From Saccharomycopsis malanga (Eukaryota; Ascomycota; Saccharomycetes; Ascoideales; Saccharomycopsidaceae), in contig CP025322.1 of assembly GCA_004014935.1 (NCBI GenBank), positions 2,604,001 through 2,668,000 on the forward strand: a stretch of 64,000 nt of DNA, written 5' to 3'. The position numbers were made by a program, and so were the translations under genes. Under the pieces are notes generated by a model. The model was not told the origin of the DNA, ran no database searches, and worked only from the letters and a program-made list of their open reading frames with translations. Within the stretch, counting starts at the first letter, position 1; each line of letters starts with the position of its first letter. Below are positions 56,126-64,000 of the stretch, in pieces.

Positions 56126-57994
56126 ATGTCTAATAATCCTGGGTTGTTTTCAACCCCACAAAAAGAAGGCTCAGCGTTTAGTTTTGGCAATAGTTCTAAT
56201 AAACCAACGTTTAGTTTTGGCTCTGAAAATGGTGGATTGTTTGGTAAACCAAATGAGAATAAAACAGCAAGTGGTGGATTGTTTGGTAGTTCAAATGAGA
56301 ATAAAGCAGCAAGTGGTGGATTGTTTGGTAATGTAAATGATAAAAGCGCAGCCAATGGTGGATTGTTTGGTAAATCAAATGAAAACAATACAGCCAATGG
56401 TGGATTGTTTGGTAAACCAAATGAGAATAAAACAGCCAATGGTGGATTGTTTGGTAAATCAAATGGAAATAATACAGCCAATGGTGGATTGTTTTCAAGT
56501 TCTAATAATACTATTGCCAATGGTGAAAAGTCTAATACGGCTAGTGGCAGTTTGTTTGGAAATTCAAACAACACAGCATCTACAGGAAATCTTTTTGGAG
56601 ACAAAAAAGATGATAAACCAGCCAGTACTGGATTTTCTTTTGGAAAACCAGCTGAAAAAAATGACAACAAACCAGCAAATACTGGATTTTCTTTTGGAAA
56701 ACCAGCTGAAAAGAAAGATGATAAACCAGCCAGTAGTGGATTCTCTTTTGGAAAACCAGCCGAAAGTGACAATAAACCAGCCAGTACTGGATTTTCTTTT
56801 GGAAAACCAGCTGAAAAAAATGACAACAAACCAGCAAATACTGGATTCTCTTTTGGAAAACCAGCTGAAAAGAAAGATGATAAACCAGCAAATACTGGAT
56901 TTTCTTTTGGAGCAAAGCCTGATGATAAAAAGGACGACAAACCAGCCAGTAGTGGATTCTCTTTTGGAAAACCAGCTGAAAAGAAAGATGATAAACCAGC
57001 AAGTGCTGGATTCTCTTTTGGAAAACCAGCCGAAAGTGACAATAAACCAGCAAATACTGGATTCTCTTTTGGAAAACCAGCTGAAAAGAAAGATGATAAA
57101 CCAGCAAATACTGGATTTTCTTTTGGAGCAAAGCCTGATGATAAAAAGGACGACAAACCAGCCAGTAGTGGATTCTCTTTTGGAAAACCAGCTGAAAAAA
57201 ATGACAATAAACCAACTGATAAAAATGATAAAAAATCCGTTTCGTTTGGATCATTAACAAAAACCACTACAGAAGACAAAAAAGATACTGTTACTGCCAC
57301 TGCTGATGCTGCCAAAGCTACTCCAGTGACAGTGTCGCCAGATCCAGTGTCTTTAGAGAACCAAACTGTTCAGGATATGATTAAGAATTGGGCCAACAAG
57401 TTGAGCACCTGCCAAGGGTTTTTTGACAGTTATTCAGGCTCTATAAACAAATGGGATAGGATTTTGACTGACAATTCTGAAAAGCTTTCAAAGTTGTACA
57501 CCAATGTTCTTGAGACTGAGCAATTGTCTTCCAACATTGACCAAAGCTTATTGTATCTAGAGAAGCAACAGGATGACATTGAAAGTTTTCTCAATAGTTA
57601 CGAGAACAAGATCAATGACATTTACGAACAAGATGACAGCATCTTGTTAGGAGTAAACGATTCAAACAATCTGGTTTCTAATGGGAATGCCAACAGATTG
57701 GCCAATGATAAAAAGAGAGAGGCCGCTTATAGTAATGCCATCATGTTGGATGAAAGCTTGGACACATTGACAACAGATTTGACCACTTTGATTAGTGATA
57801 TCAACGACGTGAGTGAGACCTTCAATAACACCATATACAAAAACAGCAACATTGACCAAAACGACGAATCCGCCAGCGAAAACAACATTTCCAGTATAAT
57901 AAAATTGATGAACAATCATCTAAACTCGTTGAAATGGCTCGAATCCAACAGTGAAGTGTTGAAGAATAAAATTGACTCCTACAAATCTTTGTAG
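56126..57994 (+). CDS. NSP1: FG-nucleoporin Nsp1
   Basis: A 622-aa nuclear-pore protein. Residues 1-150 hold GLFG/FG repeats of the type NGGLFGKSNENNTA. Residues 150-370 hold FSFG repeats spaced by charged KPAEKKDDKPA-type linkers, typical of Nsp1. From about 410 comes the conserved coiled-coil domain (LENQTVQDMIKNWANKLSTC, then FNNTI...WLESNSEVLKNKIDSYKSL) that assembles with Nup57/Nup49 and Nup82/Nup159. It is shorter than S. cerevisiae Nsp1 (823 aa) because it has fewer FSFG repeats. The repeats are nearly identical in DNA, so copy number probably varies between strains. Start: the ATG at 56126. Confidence 0.97.
   Translation: MSNNPGLFSTPQKEGSAFSFGNSSNKPTFSFGSENGGLFGKPNENKTASGGLFGSSNENKAASGGLFGNVNDKSAANGGLFGKSNENNTANGGLFGKPNENKTANGGLFGKSNGNNTANGGLFSSSNNTIANGEKSNTASGSLFGNSNNTASTGNLFGDKKDDKPASTGFSFGKPAEKNDNKPANTGFSFGKPAEKKDDKPASSGFSFGKPAESDNKPASTGFSFGKPAEKNDNKPANTGFSFGKPAEKKDDKPANTGFSFGAKPDDKKDDKPASSGFSFGKPAEKKDDKPASAGFSFGKPAESDNKPANTGFSFGKPAEKKDDKPANTGFSFGAKPDDKKDDKPASSGFSFGKPAEKNDNKPTDKNDKKSVSFGSLTKTTTEDKKDTVTATADAAKATPVTVSPDPVSLENQTVQDMIKNWANKLSTCQGFFDSYSGSINKWDRILTDNSEKLSKLYTNVLETEQLSSNIDQSLLYLEKQQDDIESFLNSYENKINDIYEQDDSILLGVNDSNNLVSNGNANRLANDKKREAAYSNAIMLDESLDTLTTDLTTLISDINDVSETFNNTIYKNSNIDQNDESASENNISSIIKLMNNHLNSLKWLESNSEVLKNKIDSYKSL
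56610..57205. repeat. coding repeats of NSP1 (FSFG region)
   Basis: About 11 units of 45-60 bp centred on GGATTCTCTTTTGGAAAACC. Longer blocks are duplicated as a set (about 56620-56960 against 56970-57200), showing recent block duplication. They leave a long open frame on the minus strand that I do not call. Confidence 0.9.
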
Positions 57995-58827
57995 TTGACA
58001 CTTGCCAATTGCTATATATTTTTTATGTACCATTTACCTTTGTCTGGAATGTTTGTTCTTGTTTTATAATTCTATAATGATTTTTTATTATTTCTATGGT
58101 CTGGAATGGCTATTCGTGTGTAATATTCCCAAGAAGATATTATTGTAAAGTGGGGATTATTGGATTATTTACAGATAGAAAAGCTACTCAGAGTTGGAGT
58201 TTAATAGATGTTTCCATAATTATTACGTTATGATTTATGATTTATGATGTGTTTTGTTTTCCCGGAACGTCTCTTAGTGTTTTATAATCTAATGATTTGA
58301 ATGTATTTGATTTGTGCTTTAATTTTTATGTAATTCATTCGTGTTATCTTTCAATAATTTTATGTAATTCATTCGTGTTATCTTTCAATAATTTTATGTA
58401 ATTCATTCATATTATCTTTCAACAATCTTATATAATTCAGTCGTATTATCTTTCAATAATTTTTATGTAATTCAAAATGTCAATCATTCAAAGATTATCA
58501 AAGATATATCCCATAAGGCTTAAAAAGCTACAAATCTGATTAGGCTCCTTGGAATAAATCGGTGCCATTTACAAATCTCCCAAAATACATCAAGATGCTA
58601 CGCCATAATCACATTACATTAATATACGAGTCCAATATATATCAGCAATCAACAGTTGCGATCAAAAAAAGACTTTTGAAATTTGTTAATTTTCACGTCT
58701 TTTTTCAGTTTTTCTTCCACTTTTTTTCCCGTTTTCTCCTACTTTTCGCACATTTACAAGTTTGTATATCGCGCTTTCCACCAATCAAGTGCAATATATA
58801 ACAAGTGGCTGTCTTGGTATTGTCAAA
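57995..58827. other. intergenic with a 34-bp tandem repeat
   Basis: A 34-bp unit (ATGTAATTCATTCGTGTTAT, then CTTTCAATAATTTT) is repeated four times at 58328-58466, the last two diverged. The RCO1 promoter follows, with poly-T tracts at 58695-58735. No gene is seen. Confidence 0.8.
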
Positions 58828-61800
58828 ATGGAGTCTCAAGGTGCTGGTGAAGGTATAAAAGAGAGGCGCGCTGGGAGCTTGCGTCTGGACAAGGCGGTAT
58901 TACCAACCGCAATGGGTCATGATAATAAGGAAGATGATATTTTAACCAAGGATGAGAAATTTGAAAGCACAAGTGGCTCTGATATTGAGGAATTACGGTC
59001 AATTTATTTTGAAAGCAGTGATAGCAGTCGGATTGCAAACCCTCAACCCAAGTCGTTTGATGAAAATTCGGGTTTGAATGTTAATTTTGATAAACATGAT
59101 GAAAACAATTTATCAAATGTTGATTTTGATAAATTATCTGGTATTGAGCTTGGTTTTGTTGAAAATATTTCACCAGAGGTTGATTATGATGATAAAAAGC
59201 TCAATTCAACTGATAAAAATGCCAATTTAACTGACAATATTGACAAAATTGCCAATTCAACTGACAATGTTGACAAAATTGCCAACCCTGATAGTGAAAA
59301 ACTTCACATTGTAAGCAATATTAATCATAAAGAATCCAACCCAGTGGTTTCTCATATAAACCAACAACATACAGAGACTCGTACAAAAATTGTAAAATTG
59401 CATTATCAAGCTGATGATAAATTGGCAGAAGAGTTAAAATCACTAAACAACAGCCTCAATAACCCAAATACCGACAAAAGTGGTACATCTGACAAACCGT
59501 CCCCTACAGATGACAGCATAAAGTTGGATAAACCTACAGATGACAGCATAAAGTTGGATAAACCTACAGATGGCAACATAAAGTTGGATAAACCTACAGA
59601 CGTCACCAAATCTCAGGACTCTTTGCCTCGTGTTCCTCGCAAGCGCGGAAGACCAAAAAAGGCTCTTGTAGGAGCATCTGAAAAGAAAAAGAAAGAAGAC
59701 CACGGCGACGAAAACGACAACGACAACGTCCAGTCAAGACCACGTTCGTCACGACGCGCGCACAAAATGACTACACAAGATACACCATTGCTTGAAACAG
59801 GAAAATACAAGATGAAAATTGACCGGAAAAAACTGATTTACATCACTGAATTCAATAGCGATAGTGACAATAGCTTCTCAGATTACACCATGGGCAGCCC
59901 CGCTGCCCGATATGCAAGTGTCACGCCGGAAAGCACGCGGCTCGCAAGTATCACACCAGAGACGCGTGGGGGCAAGCGGTCCAGCGACAGTGAGATAGGG
60001 AGTATTGACGACGGTATTCAGGAGCGGACCACGGCGATTGTGACGGGGTATCCTTTGGAGGCAGGGCCGCCGTTGAAAGTGCAGCGTGAAGCGCTTTGGA
60101 AGAAACCGCCCATTGTGGGGCGTAAGCCAGGGGCTCGGCCCGTTGGACGCCCAAGAAAGAAGCCCGTGGCCGCGCCGGTGTCGAGGGATGCGACTCCGGA
60201 TTTCCGTTTGCTAGGTCAGGTTTCCGATCCGGTAGATGTGGACACCAACCACGTGAAGAAGGAGCTAGACAAGGGTTTGGTGGTGGGTTTGCCGCAGCAT
60301 ATGAGCAGTTTACGGCAAGGTGTGGCTGCTGTGCCGAAAGAGGGCAGTCAGCAGTATGTGAAGATCCGGGTTCCTACGGAAAAGCGTAGTTTGAACTACG
60401 GTGCAGTGGCGCAGCTCGAGAAGGCCGGTATCACCATGAGTCCGCCGCGGAAACGGGGCCGGAAAAGTAAGGTGAAAAAGCTGAAATCCGTATCCGGCGC
60501 GGCGTTTGGGTTTGGCGGACCAGTGGATCTCTCAGGGATGCCACGCAAGGTCAATCCGCCTGAAGCGGTTGTTGACAACAACGACGACTTCTGTTCAGCT
60601 TGTGGAGAGCCAGGCTCGTTCTTGTGCTGCGAAGGATGTCCCAAATCGTTTCATTTCTCGTGTCTTGATCCGCCCTTGGATGAGGCCGAGTTGCCCGACG
60701 ATGACTGGTACTGCGACCAGTGCACGGCCCGTAAATACAAAGACGTGCTCCCTGTGCCTCGCGGCATCTTCGGAAAGCTTCTCGCCAGCCTACAAAAACG
60801 GAACCCCCACCGTTTCGAGCTCCCAAAACAGCTCCGTGAAAGATACGCGCACGTGACCACCGGTAAGTATGGGGAGTACCAAGACAGCGACACCAAGGCG
60901 TTGAAGACAGTTCAGAAGGGTGTTTTGCAGCAATTCGAGCCGATGCAGAGCTACGATAAGGACGGCAAGCCTTTTTTCTGCTATAAATGCGGTGGTTCTG
61001 GGCTAAATGGCCGTGAGTTGGCCAAGTGTGAGTACTGTCCGCTTATTTGGCACTTGGATTGTCTTGATCCGCCCTTGTCGTCTGCCAAATTGCTTGGCAC
61101 CAAGTGGAAATGTCCTAACCATGTTGATGACTTGGTTCCTCGCAAGCAGAAGCAGCTAAGAAAGCCGATTGTTCTCCACACGGCCCTCTCTACTGGTTTT
61201 GAAAACAAAGGCGACGTGGACATTTGGAACGACCAGTCGTCTGTAGACTACTTTGGCCAGCGCGCAAAGAAGGAGGACTCGATATACGGAGCCTCTGGTG
61301 CCGCGTCGGGATCTACTAAGAAGCCCACAGATTCGGATGACGACATCCCGAGATATATAGAGCCCGAAGCATTCAAGTTCCGCATTTCGGAGTATTTCAC
61401 CACCGAGGACTCGCCTGGTGGCTTGGTGGCGCCAATTCCGAAGGAGTTGCAGCACAATTTCAACAATGACGAGGAAATCGTCTACAAAGTCCCAGAGGCT
61501 GGGATCATCAAAACATTTGCCTCAAAAATAAAAGACGACCGTATCCACGAAATAAACTCCTTTAACCAAAAAACCATGGCAGCTTTAGACCAGTTGGCTT
61601 GTCTTGCAGACCAAAATCACACCAGCGACGCTCAGGACAAAATTGCTGCCATCAAAAACTTGTTCAGCTTTCAGACTCAGCAGCCTCGTGAGAAACCACA
61701 CTGCGATTTCAACCACTTTGTCAAAATCGCATTGCAAAACGCACAAACTCCCCAGGCGGAAGTCAATATAGATTCTGCCGAAATTGAGGAGTTGCGAAAC

Positions 61801-61860
61801 TTGAAAAAATTGATGCTTTCAAAAGGAAAGGATAAACTTTTAAACTTTCTCAAATCTTAG
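58828..61860 (+). CDS. RCO1: Rco1, PHD-finger subunit of the Rpd3S deacetylase
   Basis: A 1010-aa chromatin protein with two PHD fingers. PHD1 is near residues 589-636 (DDFCSACGEPGSFLCCEGCP, SFHFSCLDPP, WYCDQC); PHD2 is near 716-765 (FCYKCGGSGLNGRELAKCEY, CPLIWHLDCLDPP, KWKCPNH). The arrangement matches Rco1, which with Eaf3 directs Rpd3S to H3K36-methylated gene bodies and represses cryptic transcription. S. cerevisiae Rco1 is 684 aa; the extra length is an acidic N-terminal region with NxDKIANSTDN and DDSIKLDKPT repeats, plus two AT-hook-like motifs (RKRGRPKKA near 273; RPVGRPRKKP near 433). Start: the ATG at 58828. The central part is GC-rich relative to its ends. Confidence 0.93.
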   Translation: MESQGAGEGIKERRAGSLRLDKAVLPTAMGHDNKEDDILTKDEKFESTSGSDIEELRSIYFESSDSSRIANPQPKSFDENSGLNVNFDKHDENNLSNVDFDKLSGIELGFVENISPEVDYDDKKLNSTDKNANLTDNIDKIANSTDNVDKIANPDSEKLHIVSNINHKESNPVVSHINQQHTETRTKIVKLHYQADDKLAEELKSLNNSLNNPNTDKSGTSDKPSPTDDSIKLDKPTDDSIKLDKPTDGNIKLDKPTDVTKSQDSLPRVPRKRGRPKKALVGASEKKKKEDHGDENDNDNVQSRPRSSRRAHKMTTQDTPLLETGKYKMKIDRKKLIYITEFNSDSDNSFSDYTMGSPAARYASVTPESTRLASITPETRGGKRSSDSEIGSIDDGIQERTTAIVTGYPLEAGPPLKVQREALWKKPPIVGRKPGARPVGRPRKKPVAAPVSRDATPDFRLLGQVSDPVDVDTNHVKKELDKGLVVGLPQHMSSLRQGVAAVPKEGSQQYVKIRVPTEKRSLNYGAVAQLEKAGITMSPPRKRGRKSKVKKLKSVSGAAFGFGGPVDLSGMPRKVNPPEAVVDNNDDFCSACGEPGSFLCCEGCPKSFHFSCLDPPLDEAELPDDDWYCDQCTARKYKDVLPVPRGIFGKLLASLQKRNPHRFELPKQLRERYAHVTTGKYGEYQDSDTKALKTVQKGVLQQFEPMQSYDKDGKPFFCYKCGGSGLNGRELAKCEYCPLIWHLDCLDPPLSSAKLLGTKWKCPNHVDDLVPRKQKQLRKPIVLHTALSTGFENKGDVDIWNDQSSVDYFGQRAKKEDSIYGASGAASGSTKKPTDSDDDIPRYIEPEAFKFRISEYFTTEDSPGGLVAPIPKELQHNFNNDEEIVYKVPEAGIIKTFASKIKDDRIHEINSFNQKTMAALDQLACLADQNHTSDAQDKIAAIKNLFSFQTQQPREKPHCDFNHFVKIALQNAQTPQAEVNIDSAEIEELRNLKKLMLSKGKDKLLNFLKS
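59505..59602. repeat. 30-bp coding repeat in RCO1
   Basis: Three exact or near-exact units ACAGATGACAGCATAAAGTT, GGATAAACCT encode DDSIKLDKPT. Confidence 0.95.
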
Positions 61861-61961
61861 TGCGCCTCTGCGTATTGCAAAGTACACTGAATTTGTATAT
61901 TATGGATTGTATTATTTTATTGTAGTCCTATGATTTGTTTAACCGATAAAACTGGTGAAAT

Positions 61962-62163
61962 ACTGGGCCGTATGGCTCAGTGGCCAGTGCTCTTCAGGAA
62001 GAAAAACGACCTGGCAATTTCACCTTTGAGTCGATTATTATCAAAAGGACACGATTGGGCTTTACCAAGTCCCTTTAGCTCGTATATACGACACTGCTAT
62101 GTACTGGGCGAGCCAATCATGTTCAAAAGGACATGATTTGGCTCGAAATATAAGATCTTTTAA
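61962..62163 (+). mobile_element. SINE copy with internal hairpin tail
   Basis: CTGGGCCGTATGGCTCAGTGG, CCAGTGCTCTTCAGGAAGAA, ACGACCTGGC, GAGTCGATTATTATCAAAAG, TTGGGCTTTACCAAGTCCC, GTATATACGACACTGCTATG, TACTGGGCGAGCC, then AATCATGTTC-AAAA-GGACATGATT (a perfect stem) before TTGGCTCGAAATATAAG. The A box is intact (TGGCTCAGTGG) and the B box is eroded. Confidence 0.8.
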
Positions 62164-62530
62164 TAAAGAAATCAAATTACTGAAATGATTCGGTTATATA
62201 AATTGGCTTGGCGAGTTCTCAAAGGTAATCAAATCCCTGTATATATACATACATATAGCTGAATTCGGGGCAATAAACTTGAAAGGACAGTGCAAACCAT
62301 TGATTAATTAATGGATCACTGATCAGCTAGGTTTATATAATTGATAACATTCATACATTTGTGAAACATGTTTGTAGAAATATCGATTGGTTTAACGTAA
62401 TACAATAATCATTTGTAGAAATATCAACTGTTCATTGTAATTGCAAAATCTAAATGAAATTTTATCAGTCATCGTAGCACCAAAATATAATGTCACTAGA
62501 ACATCTGACAATACAAACCTAAGCAAGTAT
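62164..62530. other. intergenic, no gene recognised
   Basis: AT-rich DNA between a SINE copy and tRNA-Ser(GCT). No gene is seen. Confidence 0.4.
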
Positions 62531-62631
62531 GTTACAGTGGCCGAGTGGTTAAGGCGATGCCCTGCTATAGTTTGAGCTAAGTGGAGAGGCATTGGGTTTT
62601 ACCTGCGCAGGTTCGAATCCTGTCTGTAACG
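62531..62631 (+). tRNA. tRNA-Ser(GCT) with 19-nt intron
   Basis: A class II tRNA, discriminator G. Acceptor GTTACAG/CTGTAAC, anticodon stem ATGCC/GGCAT, anticodon GCT at 62564-62566 with U33, intron 62568-62586 carrying AGC that can pair with the anticodon, variable arm GGT-TTT-ACC and T-arm GCAGGTTCGAATCCTGT. It is nearly the same as the intron-containing tRNA-Ser(GCT) of S. cerevisiae. A T-run terminator follows. Confidence 0.96.
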
Positions 62632-62759
62632 TTATTTTTTTTTTTTTTCATACTCTTTCATACCTTTATATAGAGCAACTGAAGGGTTTCTGAATGAATA
62701 TAATTGTGGTTAAACACAATGGGTTTTTGAATGAATATATCGTGATTAAACACAATATA

Positions 62760-62945
62760 AAATCATACATTTCACGCCCAGTACATTCGTATATACGTGT
62801 TATGTCTGAAGGAACCTTGAAAAACTTGGTGGATAAACCCCAATAAGGTCCTGTTAATCATAATTGATTCATCGTTGAGCCTATCAAGTCTTTCTCCTCT
62901 CCAAGAGCACTAGCCACTGGGCCATCCGGCCAGCCACGCTTATAT
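62760..62945 (-). mobile_element. SINE copy
   Basis: On the minus strand: GGCCGGATGGCCCAGTGGC head, TAGTGCTCTTGGAGAGGAGA, AAGACTTGATAGGCTCAACG, GTATATACGAATGTACTGGG, CGTGAAATGTATGATTTTA. Diverged; the module ACCAAGT is reduced to CCACCAAGTT. Bases 62946-63158 are AT-rich with no gene. Confidence 0.7.
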
Positions 62946-63158
62946 TACAAAACGTTATGTATCAAAAAACAATCAAAATTGATTTTTTAATTAAGCAATA
63001 TAGTATTAAAAAGAGAATAAGAAAAAAGTAATGCAGTAAGGTTGCAATTTTAATGAGATGATTATATATAATAACCCACATGTGGCCAAGGGTGTTGCCT
63101 TGATGTTGTAAGACTGTCGATAAATTGATGATATTTTTTACAAATTATTCTATTTAAG

Positions 63159-64000
63159 CTACTTTTTCTTTTTACCAGACTTTTTCTTCTTTTTGTTTTG
63201 TTTCTTTCTTGTAGAGTTCTCGTCAGCTTTGGTTGGACTTTTGTCAGTATCTGTAGGAGGTTCTATTGAAGTTTCAACAATTGCTTTCTCAGGGGATGTT
63301 GATTCTTGAGAAACGTTTTGATCTTGTGAGGTTTCAGGAGGGGTTTCAGAATATGGTTCAGAGATTGCAACAGAAGTAGTAGAATCGTCTAATGGATTAT
63401 CGTTCTGTCTAATTTCAACTGGAATGTTGATATCGTTGGTTTTATTAATGGCAATGTGATTTTCTGCATTTTTAGTGAATGGTTTATCCAGATTGGTATT
63501 TGATTCAAATTTTGGATGGCTATTTGATTCATTTCTTGAATCAATATTCGAGTCAATATTCGATTCAATATTCAATTCAATATTCGATTTGATATCTGAA
63601 TCAACATTTGATTGATTTTTTGTTTCATTTATTAATTCAATATTCGATTTGTTTAATTCAACTTTTGAGTCAATATTTGATTTATCATTTATTTCAGATT
63701 CGTTTCTCAATTTAATATTCGAGTCAATCTTCGATTCAATATTCGATTCGATATTTGAATCATTATTTGACTCATTATTTGACTCAACTTTAGACTCATT
63801 TGATTCATCATTAGATTCATTTCTAAGTGATTTAGTATTTAATTCAACTTTTGATTCAATATTTGATTCACTTTTTGATTCAATATTTGGTTCATTTAAT
63901 TCAACTGTTAACCCATTATCTGAATCAGTATTTGATTCAACTTTTGGATCGATATTTGATTTATCGTTAGATTCGTTTCTTAATTCAATATTTGACTCAT
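63159..64000 (-). CDS. repetitive Asn/Ser/Glu protein with Lys-rich C-terminus (partial)
   Basis: The 3' end of an ORF whose frame stays open to the right edge, so the start is outside the window. The visible 280 residues are low-complexity repeats of the ESNIDSN / ESKVELN type, encoded by TCAATATTCGATTCAATATT-like repeats read in reverse. Then comes a less repetitive Ser/Thr/Pro/Glu region (SETPPETSQDQNVSQESTSP) and a C-terminus KKQNKKKKKSGKKKK. No domain is recognised. It is probably a disordered nuclear or RNA-binding protein, or a repeat-driven reading frame; function unknown. Confidence 0.55.
   Translation of the reverse strand, partial: ESNIELRNESNDKSNIDPKVESNTDSDNGLTVELNEPNIESKSESNIESKVELNTKSLRNESNDESNESKVESNNESNNDSNIESNIESKIDSNIKLRNESEINDKSNIDSKVELNKSNIELINETKNQSNVDSDIKSNIELNIESNIDSNIDSRNESNSHPKFESNTNLDKPFTKNAENHIAINKTNDINIPVEIRQNDNPLDDSTTSVAISEPYSETPPETSQDQNVSQESTSPEKAIVETSIEPPTDTDKSPTKADENSTRKKQNKKKKKSGKKKK

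Noticed and set aside
56071-57315. 414-aa open frame on the minus strand across NSP1, rich in FSAGFPKENP-like repeats
   Set aside because: It is the mirror of the FSFG coding repeats, whose period is a multiple of three; NSP1 on the + strand has the conserved coiled-coil domain.
1-64000. CRISPR arrays, retroviral or LTR elements
   Set aside because: The tandem repeats lack spacer structure, and no reverse transcriptase, integrase or capsid-type coding region or paired LTRs were seen.

Overview
The window is nuclear DNA of an AT-rich ascomycetous budding yeast (Saccharomycotina). The genes are compact and mostly intronless. The few introns are short, with GTATGT/GTAAGT/GTGAGT/GTACGT donors and CTAAC/CTGAC branch points. 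Leucine is written mainly as TTG, and CTG is rare. Where CTG falls in well-conserved protein positions (FAS2, two sites in SMC4, MCM5), the family has serine. The window also carries a class II tRNA gene with a CAG anticodon and a serine-type G discriminator (23908-24005). I therefore read CUG as serine. The organism belongs to a CUG-Ser lineage: either the Candida/Debaryomyces/Metschnikowia type or the Saccharomycopsis/Ascoidea type. The sequence alone does not decide between them, but the intron-bearing CAG tRNA that resembles the local tRNA-Ser(GCT) does not look like the classic Candida one.

Layout. 0-5 kb: a 36-bp minisatellite, ARG3 (with two Gcn4 sites) and ATG17. 5-15.8 kb: MCM5 behind an MCB/ECB-type cell-cycle promoter, a full-length tRNA-derived SINE, a FAS2 gene with two acyl-carrier domains, and the three-exon DCN1. 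17-23.8 kb: APC2, a 3-kb gene-poor repeat-rich stretch, then divergent RUB1 (two exons) and MTQ2. 23.9-28.1 kb: tRNA-Ser(CAG), a degenerate repeat, FAL1, and a mitochondrial cox1 fragment flanked by SINE copies. 28.3-38 kb: EMP70, TRS85, a two-exon LYR-motif gene, tRNA-Gly and a peroxisomal Lon protease. 38-46.5 kb: DIP2/UTP12, a peroxisomal LPX1-like hydrolase and an amino-acid permease. 47-62 kb: SMC4, RSA3, an ADIP-like coiled-coil gene, NSP1 and RCO1. The end holds an intron-bearing tRNA-Ser(GCT) and the 3' part of a repetitive Lys-tailed ORF that leaves the window.

The genes are housekeeping and do not form an operon-like system, though several share processes: neddylation (RUB1, DCN1), ubiquitin-ligase and chromosome segregation (APC2, SMC4), replication (MCM5), ribosome assembly (FAL1, DIP2, RSA3; FAL1 and DIP2 have PAC/RRPE-type promoters), peroxisomal housekeeping (Lon, LPX1-like) and membrane traffic/autophagy (ATG17, TRS85, EMP70).

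The most unusual content is: (1) more than 20 copies or fragments of a tRNA-derived SINE-like element with perfect pol III A and B boxes, a 5' hairpin that duplicates the A box on the other strand, and an (ATT)n tail; (2) the tandem-ACP FAS2; (3) the CUG-Ser decoding signature with an intron-containing tRNA-Ser(CAG) that lacks U33; (4) a nuclear mitochondrial insertion.
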